Assembly (NCBI GenBank): GCA_905201895.1
Contig: CAJKPX010000025.1
Span: 1-29,346 of the forward strand
Reading direction: 5' to 3'
From: an uncultured Eubacteriales bacterium
Lineage (GTDB): Bacteria > Bacillota > Clostridia > Oscillospirales > CAG-272
Length of the DNA: 29,346 nucleotides
The stretch's first letter is position 1, and every line of letters begins with the position of its first letter. Under the pieces are notes generated by a model. That model was not told the DNA's origin. It was given only the letters and a program-made list of their open reading frames with translations, and did no database searches. Both the position numbers and the translations under genes were made by a program. Below, one piece after another: positions 23,837 through 29,346 of this stretch.

Positions 23837-26140
23837 TTGTTTGAACTTGACCGTATCCCGCAGGCTGCGATAGATGCGCTCGTTGAGCGTGGATGGGACC
23901 CGTCCTCCATTCTCCTGTGCGCCAAATGCGACCGTGACCGCGAGATGAATCCAACCGAGGCTTATTTGTTTGCAACGGCGGAGCACCTTTTGATCCTCGA
24001 GGGGGTCTGTGCGCTCGAACGCACAGGCAAGCCCGGGCGAGGCAACGCACCGCGCCTCGTGCAGTCTTTTTCGGTGCACGATCTGCGCGAATATGACATA
24101 CGCGAGCTGAAGGGTTTTCGCGTGGAGGAGCTTCTCTCCGCAGGCAGATTGACCGCAAAGCGACGGGATGAGGACGAGGCACCGATCCTGCTTGCAATGT
24201 TCACCAATTTCTGCAAGGCGTCGATGTTCCTCTTTGCAAAATACGCAGAGAAGATCGCACAGGGAGAGGAGCTGGAGATCGACCCCAAGGACGATCCCAA
24301 GAGCAAGAGTTGCCCCAAGTGCGGGTTGCGTTATCCCGACCTCAACCGTCGCATCTGCCCGCATTGCATGGAAAAGGGCAAGCTGTTCCGTCGCTTTTCT
24401 ACCTTCTTCTTGCGTTACCGTCTCTACATCGCACTCATCGTGCTCTCTCTCGTGGTGCTCACGGCAATGAGCATCATCGCTCCCTATCTTTCCAGCGGCT
24501 TTTTCTATGACGAGGTGATCTTCGGCGTGGGCGAATTTGCAGGGCAGATTCTCACCGTGCTGTTTCTGATTGTTGCCACGCGCGTGCTGCGCCTTTTTGC
24601 GCAGATGGCGAATAATATCCTAACCTCAACGGTTGCCGCACGCATGGTTTTTGACCTGAAAAAGACCATCTTTTCCTCGATCGAGCGCCTTTCTCTCAGC
24701 TTCTTCACAGGTCGGCAGACGGGAGGACTCATGACGCAGGTCAACGAGGACGCCAACACCATCTACGGCTTTTTCTGCGACGGCGTGCCATACCTCATCA
24801 TCAACCTTGTGCAGGTGATCGTACTGGTGGTGCTGCTGTTCCTCATTCAGCCCGTTCTGGCGCTTCTCACACTTGTCACCGTGCCCGTGTTTATGCTTCT
24901 GCTCTCGTGGATCTTTCGCCGCAACCGCATGCTTCACGCCAAGCGATACACCCATTCCCGACAGATGAACGCTTTTCTTGCCGACGTCTTTTCCGGCATG
25001 CGTGTGGTCAAGGCATTCTCGCGTGAGCAGGCAGAGGTTGAACGCTTCACGGGACGCAACCGCAATCTTGCGGGCAGCGAAAAGCGTCTTTCGCTTTTCA
25101 CCAACTATGCATGGCCACTCTCGGGCTTTCTGCTCTTTTTGGGTAACATCATTGCTTGGGGTGTGGGCGGCTGGATGGTGATCGAAGGGATGGGCGGCAT
25201 GACCTACGGCATGCTTCTGACCTTTATCGCTTACCTGAATATGATCTTCGATCCGCTCGTGTTCTTCACCGATTTCATTGATTGGACGGCGGACTGCTCC
25301 AACTCGCTCCAGCGTCTCTTTGAGATCATGGACGCACAGCCCGACGTGAGTGAGCGCGAAAATCCCGCGCGCCCCGACCCCTTGGGCGGTAGGGTAGAGT
25401 TCGATCAGGTGTCCTTTTCCTACCAAAAGGGCAAAAAGATTATCGACAACGTCAGCTTCGACGTTCCCGAGGGGCACGTGCTCGGAATCGTGGGACATAC
25501 GGGAGCAGGTAAAAGCACGCTCGCGAATCTGCTCATGCGCATGTATGACGTAGAGGAGGGAGAAATCCGCATCGGCGGTTATCCTGTGCGCGATCTTGCA
25601 CTCTCTACTCTTTACCAAAACATTGCCATTGTTTCGCAGGAGACCTATCTCTTTATGGGCTCGATCCTCGATAACATCCGCTATGCACGCCCCGACGCAA
25701 GCTTTGAGGAGGTTCTGGAGGCATCCAAATGCGCGGGAGCACACGATTTTATTATGAAGCTTCCCGATGCCTACAACACACGGATCGGCTTTGGCTATCA
25801 GGACCTTTCGGGTGGTGAACGCCAACGCGTGTCGATTGCGCGTGCGATTCTGAAAAATCCGCGCATCCTGATCCTTGACGAGGCAACCGCCGCGATGGAT
25901 ACGGGAACCGAGCGTAGAATTCAGGAGGCACTCTCGCAGCTGATCAAGGGAAAAACCACGATCATGATCGCCCACCGTCTTTCCACCCTGCGCGATGCCG
26001 ACGAGCTCGTTGTCATTGAGCGCGGTAAGGTTGCCGAGCGCGGAACGCACAAGGAGCTGCTCGCGCGTGAGGACGGTGTTTACAAAAAGCTTTTCACTTT
26101 GCAGGATGAGGCGCTGCGCAACGCGGGCATCCGCGAGTGA
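23837..26140 (+). CDS. ABC half-exporter with N-terminal zinc-ribbon domain (first)
   Basis: This 767-residue type I exporter half has three parts. Residues 1-150 form a strand-rich, PH-like domain opening LLCAKCDRD. A zinc ribbon follows with CPKC at 159-162 and CPHC at 174-177. From about 194 come six membrane segments, then the ATPase: Walker A GHTGAGKST (553-561), signature LSGGERQR (657-664), ILILDEATA with D681-E682, and H713. All catalytic residues are intact. The TTG start is supported by GGAGG (23825-23829) seven bases upstream. It is followed by a DUF1854 gene and a second similar ABC gene, so the two halves probably form a heterodimer. The substrate is unknown; the Gln/Asn peptide encoded just upstream is a candidate. 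Confidence 0.92.
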   Translation: MFELDRIPQAAIDALVERGWDPSSILLCAKCDRDREMNPTEAYLFATAEHLLILEGVCALERTGKPGRGNAPRLVQSFSVHDLREYDIRELKGFRVEELLSAGRLTAKRRDEDEAPILLAMFTNFCKASMFLFAKYAEKIAQGEELEIDPKDDPKSKSCPKCGLRYPDLNRRICPHCMEKGKLFRRFSTFFLRYRLYIALIVLSLVVLTAMSIIAPYLSSGFFYDEVIFGVGEFAGQILTVLFLIVATRVLRLFAQMANNILTSTVAARMVFDLKKTIFSSIERLSLSFFTGRQTGGLMTQVNEDANTIYGFFCDGVPYLIINLVQVIVLVVLLFLIQPVLALLTLVTVPVFMLLLSWIFRRNRMLHAKRYTHSRQMNAFLADVFSGMRVVKAFSREQAEVERFTGRNRNLAGSEKRLSLFTNYAWPLSGFLLFLGNIIAWGVGGWMVIEGMGGMTYGMLLTFIAYLNMIFDPLVFFTDFIDWTADCSNSLQRLFEIMDAQPDVSERENPARPDPLGGRVEFDQVSFSYQKGKKIIDNVSFDVPEGHVLGIVGHTGAGKSTLANLLMRMYDVEEGEIRIGGYPVRDLALSTLYQNIAIVSQETYLFMGSILDNIRYARPDASFEEVLEASKCAGAHDFIMKLPDAYNTRIGFGYQDLSGGERQRVSIARAILKNPRILILDEATAAMDTGTERRIQEALSQLIKGKTTIMIAHRLSTLRDADELVVIERGKVAERGTHKELLAREDGVYKKLFTLQDEALRNAGIRE

Positions 26141-26164
26141 GGACAACGGAGAGGAGTTGAATTT

Positions 26165-26725
26165 ATGGACAAGCATTCCAATCCCGCCGCAAATGAGCGC
26201 GGTGGAAAGGGTGGTGAGCGGCGCGAGCGCACGCTGGCGGAGATTTCCGTCACGGTTTGGCTCACCGATCAGAACGCATCCTTTTCGCTCAAAAACGGCT
26301 TTCTCTACGTCAAGCACGGCGAGGAGGAGCAGAGAGCCTTTCTTTGCCGTCAATTCCCGTTTGAAATGCTTTGGGAATTTATTTCGGTGCTCGACGATAA
26401 TCAACAGGAGATCGGCATTATTCGACGCCTGGATGATTTTTCGGACGAGGCGCGCGAGCTGCTCATCACAGAGCTCAAGCGGCGCTATTATGCTCCCGTG
26501 ATCAAAAGCATCGTCAGCGTCAAGGAGCGCTACGGTTTTTCCTATTGGAAGGTGCGAACCGAGGAGGGAGAGGTTTCCTTCACGCTCCACGATACCTTCC
26601 GCAGCATCATCCGCGCGGGCGATAACCGACTCATCTTCCTCGACGTGGACGGCAACCGCTTTGAAATTTCGAACGTGGATGCGCTGGACCGTAAGAGCTA
26701 CAAAAAAATCGAACTTTACCTGTAA
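26165..26725 (+). CDS. DUF1854 family protein
   Basis: The 186-residue soluble protein matches the DUF1854 pattern. After a charged lead of about 25 residues comes an early strand pair; then the FPFEMLWEFISVLDDNQQEI and IRRLDDFSDEARELLITEL segments, RRYYAPVIKSIVSVKERYG, YWKVRTEEGEVSF, and a C-terminal FLDVDGNRFEISNVDALD. DUF1854 genes are found beside ABC exporter genes, and in proteobacteria some of these loci are linked to cyanophycin metabolism (from memory of family naming). It is probably a cytosolic partner of the two flanking ABC halves. GAGGAG lies eight bases before the ATG; the next gene starts 12 bases after its stop. Confidence 0.85.
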   Translation: MDKHSNPAANERGGKGGERRERTLAEISVTVWLTDQNASFSLKNGFLYVKHGEEEQRAFLCRQFPFEMLWEFISVLDDNQQEIGIIRRLDDFSDEARELLITELKRRYYAPVIKSIVSVKERYGFSYWKVRTEEGEVSFTLHDTFRSIIRAGDNRLIFLDVDGNRFEISNVDALDRKSYKKIELYL

Positions 26726-26737
26726 GGAGGGATTTTC

Positions 26738-28951
26738 GTGGAAAACATCAATCCGCGTCTTCTTCAGGAGCTGAAAAAGCTGGACGCCGCAATCGACCCC
26801 GCACAGGTCATCACTGCGGTTGCGAGCAATCTTGATCTTTCCGATCCCACTCTGCACGTTCGCTATCACCTGATTTTTCTGCGTGACGAGTTGCGTGTTT
26901 ATCGGGACGGAGCACTTGCGATGCGCGAGCCGATGGAGGCGATTGAGTCCTTCAAGGTGATCTCGGGCGTTGGCTGCGTTCTGATCGAATACACCAAACG
27001 GGAGGGTGGAGAGCACGTTCTCATCGCGCGCGGTGATAGCCGTTTTCGAGGCGTGTTTGCGCAGAACGTGAAGCGAATAAACCATTTTCTGCGCTTCGGA
27101 AACTGTGATTTCTCGCGCTTTTCGGACGCAGGAGGCAGACTGTGCCCCAAATGCGGGAAGCCCTATCCGCGCGGATCACGCACCTGTCCGAGGTGTGCCT
27201 CCAAAAAAAAGGTGCTCCTGCGCCTGATCAAGCTGGCAAAGCACGAGTGGAAATACATCGCAATTGCCGCAGTTTTCTTCTTCCTGATCACGGGTGTGAG
27301 TGTGATCACTCCCTATATCAACCGAATTCTCGTCGACGATTACATCCAGAACACGAGCGAAAACGTTTTTCTTCTCGGCTTTCTGGGCGTGATTTTCTCG
27401 ATGCTGCTCGTCAATCTTTTTCGGCGTTTGTTTGCGATCGTGCGCGGATATTTTCTCACGATCGCGGGGAACAATCTGATCGTTCGTTTGCGTGACATGG
27501 TGTTTGAAAAAATCCAGCAGCTTTCGATCGCAAAGATATCGCGCCGTACCTCGGGTGAGCTGATGAAGCGTGTCAATGGTGACACGCGCGTGATCAAGCA
27601 ATTCCTCGTCAATCAGCTTCCCAACATCGCGGAGCAATCGCTCCTGCTCCTTGCCATCACCGCCGTTCTCTTTTTCTATGATTGGCGTCTGGCGCTCCTG
27701 ATTCTCGTTCCGGCACCCTTTGTGGCACTTGCGTTCCGGTTGTTCTGGCGACGTCTGCGCGGCATGTTCAACCGACGTTGGGAGCTCAATTCGCGCGGAA
27801 ACGCGATTCTGCACGATATCTTTTCGGGTATCCGCGTAGTCAAATCCTACGGCATGGAAAAGCGCGAGGAGGAGCGATTCATTGAAATTTCGGCAAAGGA
27901 GCGCGAGGCACAGCTGCGTATCGAGCGCTTTTGGGCTGTCTTTATGCCGATCCTTCATTTTCTGATGGGCGTGGGCGAATACGTCCTGCTCTATTACGTT
28001 GGCACCAAAATGCTCACGGGCGTGATGACGGCGGGCGAGATGTCGCAGTTCTCATCCTATGCGAGCATGATCTACGGTCCCCTCAACGCTCTGATGCTCT
28101 TTCCGCGTCAGTTCATGCACATGATGACCTCGGTCACGCGCGTGTATGAGATCATGGACGAAACGGTTGATATTCAAAACACGGCAAAGGGCGAAAAATT
28201 TGACGTCAAGGGCTATATTGACATTGATCACGTCTCCTTTGCCTACGAGGACTCCGACGAGGTTTTGCGTGACGTCAGTCTGCACGTGGAGCCGGGTGAA
28301 TTCATCGGCTTGGTTGGAAAATCGGGCGTTGGAAAGTCGACGCTGATCAACCTCATTATGCGCATGTATGACGTCGACGAGGGCTCGATCCGCATCGACG
28401 GCGTTGATATCCGCGACATTCCGCAGGAGGATCTGCGCGCACGTATGGGCGTGGTTCTGCAGGAGAATTTCCTTTTTACGGGCTCTGTCTGGCAGAACCT
28501 AACCTACGCCAAGCCCGATGCCACCCACGAGGAGGTCATCGAGGCTGCAAAGGCTGCGGGAGCACACGAGTTTATCATTCGTCTCCCCGATGGCTACAAC
28601 ACCTACGTGGGCGAGAAGGGGCACACCCTATCGGGCGGCGAGCGCCAGCGCATTTCGATCGCGCGTGCGCTGCTGCACAATCCGAGAATTCTGATCCTTG
28701 ACGAGGCAACCGCTTCGCTCGATACCGAGACCGAAAAGCTGATCCAGGATGCGCTTCAGTCGCTCTCCGCGGGGCGCACCACCATTGCCATTGCGCACCG
28801 CCTTTCCACACTCCGCAATGCCAATCGCCTTGTTGTGATGGATAAAGGCGGAATTGCCGAGGTCGGCACGCACGACGAACTGATGGCAAAGGGCGGTATT
28901 TACTATGGTCTTGTTATGGCACAGCGAGACATGACCAAAATGGAGAACTGA
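26738..28951 (+). CDS. ABC half-exporter with N-terminal zinc-ribbon domain (second)
   Basis: This 737-residue half-exporter has the same build as the first. A PH-like N-terminal domain spans about residues 30-125 and a zinc ribbon follows with CPKC at 136-139 and CPRC at 150-153. Six membrane segments start near 169 (WKYIAIAAVFFFLITGVSVI). The ATPase shows GKSGVGKST (527-535), LSGGERQR (631-638), D655-E656 in ILILDEATA and H687. Both nucleotide sites look competent. The GTG start has AAGGAGG upstream. Similarity to the first half in every domain suggests an old duplication. The two probably pair. A small Cys-rich gene begins four bases after its stop. Confidence 0.92.
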   Translation: MENINPRLLQELKKLDAAIDPAQVITAVASNLDLSDPTLHVRYHLIFLRDELRVYRDGALAMREPMEAIESFKVISGVGCVLIEYTKREGGEHVLIARGDSRFRGVFAQNVKRINHFLRFGNCDFSRFSDAGGRLCPKCGKPYPRGSRTCPRCASKKKVLLRLIKLAKHEWKYIAIAAVFFFLITGVSVITPYINRILVDDYIQNTSENVFLLGFLGVIFSMLLVNLFRRLFAIVRGYFLTIAGNNLIVRLRDMVFEKIQQLSIAKISRRTSGELMKRVNGDTRVIKQFLVNQLPNIAEQSLLLLAITAVLFFYDWRLALLILVPAPFVALAFRLFWRRLRGMFNRRWELNSRGNAILHDIFSGIRVVKSYGMEKREEERFIEISAKEREAQLRIERFWAVFMPILHFLMGVGEYVLLYYVGTKMLTGVMTAGEMSQFSSYASMIYGPLNALMLFPRQFMHMMTSVTRVYEIMDETVDIQNTAKGEKFDVKGYIDIDHVSFAYEDSDEVLRDVSLHVEPGEFIGLVGKSGVGKSTLINLIMRMYDVDEGSIRIDGVDIRDIPQEDLRARMGVVLQENFLFTGSVWQNLTYAKPDATHEEVIEAAKAAGAHEFIIRLPDGYNTYVGEKGHTLSGGERQRISIARALLHNPRILILDEATASLDTETEKLIQDALQSLSAGRTTIAIAHRLSTLRNANRLVVMDKGGIAEVGTHDELMAKGGIYYGLVMAQRDMTKMEN

Positions 28952-28955
28952 TTCT

Positions 28956-29162
28956 ATGGATGAAAACCAAATTGGAAGATGTGCAGAATGTGGGAGCGAT
29001 TTTATAATTGCAAAATCAAAAATGGATTCTCTTTGTCCAAATTGTGCTCATATCATTTATGGATATGCTCCTTGCAAGCATGTTTTCAAAAACGGAAAAT
29101 GCGTTCTTTGTTTTTGGAATGGAAATGAGAGCGAATACGTCAGATCGTTGAAGCATCCATAA
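28956..29162 (+). CDS. Small Cys-rich zinc-binding protein
   Basis: I do not recognise this 68-residue protein. Its cysteines form two probable zinc sites: C9xxC12 with C27xxC30, and C40xH42 with C49xxC52. It starts four bases after the second ABC gene, with GGAG ten bases upstream of the ATG, so it is probably co-transcribed. Its base composition is clearly more AT-rich than its neighbours (many AAA, ATT, GGA and TGT codons), which suggests later acquisition. The zinc-ribbon style echoes the ribbons in both ABC proteins. A role in the same system is inferred only from position. Confidence 0.75.
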   Translation: MDENQIGRCAECGSDFIIAKSKMDSLCPNCAHIIYGYAPCKHVFKNGKCVLCFWNGNESEYVRSLKHP

Positions 29163-29202
29163 AAAAGGGAGACCGTCTCAACCGAAGTTGAGACGGTCTC
29201 TC
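29161..29202 (-). terminator. Terminator for a reverse-strand gene beyond the window
   Basis: GAGACCGTCTCAAC (29169-29182) and its complement (29187-29200) form a 14-bp perfect stem, extendable to 16 with a G-U. Read on the reverse strand, the loop is TTCG and the stem is followed by CC then TTTTTT, a canonical intrinsic terminator. Read forward there is no T-tract. The T-run overlaps the end of the Cys-rich gene. Confidence 0.75.
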
Positions 29203-29235
29203 AGAATGTCGACCAAAGGTGTCTGAAGTGTTAAA

Positions 29236-29346
29236 CTGCGCAAAATCCTTAGCCGCTTTTTCTTTGCAGGAAAGAGGCGCAAAGAAAAAGCTATCAAAAA
29301 GAAACGCCGAGGGAGGAATTTCGCCGTCTGCGGACGGCGGGAAAAG
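29236..29346 (-). repeat. Dispersed intergenic repeat, copy B (truncated by the window edge)
   Basis: The reverse complement aligns along its length with the repeat at 14860-14975. Shared parts are the CGCCGTC...GACGGCG palindrome (29322-29339), TTTTGATAGCTTTT, the CCTCTTTC loop and AAGCGGCTAA-like tail. The stem here is 12 bp (29255-29266 with 29280-29291, 13-base loop), against 13 bp in copy A. The remaining bases after the Cys-rich gene hold only the terminator. Confidence 0.8.

Noticed and set aside
23582..24364. Reverse-strand frame with repeated Cys-Ser/Phe-Gly-Cys units
   Set aside because: The repeat is the complement of the QNN codons, and the remainder is opposite the first ABC gene. 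The forward reading has the ribosome binding site and silent variation.
24626..27085. 819-codon reverse-strand frame opposite the ABC genes
   Set aside because: It covers two conserved forward genes and shows no domain of its own.

Overview
The window reads as a chromosomal segment of a Gram-positive bacterium of the Bacillota, most likely class Clostridia (an Oscillospirales- or Christensenellales-type gut organism). This is inferred from the gene order plsX - rnc - radical SAM gene - smc - ftsY, the LytR-CpsA-Psr protein, a lipobox lipoprotein, the SecA C-terminal metal-binding tail, strong Shine-Dalgarno sequences with frequent GTG/TTG starts, and the GC-rich coding style. No marker here fixes the genus. 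No tRNA, rRNA, CRISPR array, phage or transposase gene was seen.

Positions 125-14736 form one dense forward run of housekeeping genes: plsX, rnc, an Elp3-like radical SAM gene, smc, ftsY, rdgB, a small membrane protein, yhbY, nadD, yqeK, an LCP-family gene, rsfS and leuS. Many pairs overlap or are separated by a few bases (smc/ftsY, rdgB/membrane gene, yhbY/nadD, rsfS/leuS). The run covers lipid initiation, RNA processing, chromosome organisation, membrane targeting, nucleotide sanitation, NAD synthesis, ribosome maturation and leucyl-tRNA charging.

Positions 14737-18564 hold an intergenic repeat, an orphan OmpR-type regulator with a degenerate receiver, a bidirectional terminator, then three reverse-strand genes (a Met/Asp-rich lipoprotein with its own strong promoter, mnmA, trmL) and an AT-rich divergent promoter region.

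Positions 18565-23530 hold secA and two polytopic membrane proteins that I cannot assign.

Positions 23531-29162 are the accessory part and the best candidate for an undescribed system. A 58-residue peptide made almost entirely of Gln-Asn-Asn triplets is followed by two ABC half-exporters, each with an extra N-terminal domain ending in a CxxC...CxxC zinc ribbon. A DUF1854 protein lies between the exporters, and a small AT-rich, Cys-rich protein lies at the end. The layout suggests that the two ABC proteins and the DUF1854 protein act together, possibly on the low-complexity peptide. The last ~110 bases carry a second, inverted copy of the repeat found after leuS; its hairpin arms differ symmetrically between the copies, which suggests a structured mobile or regulatory element.
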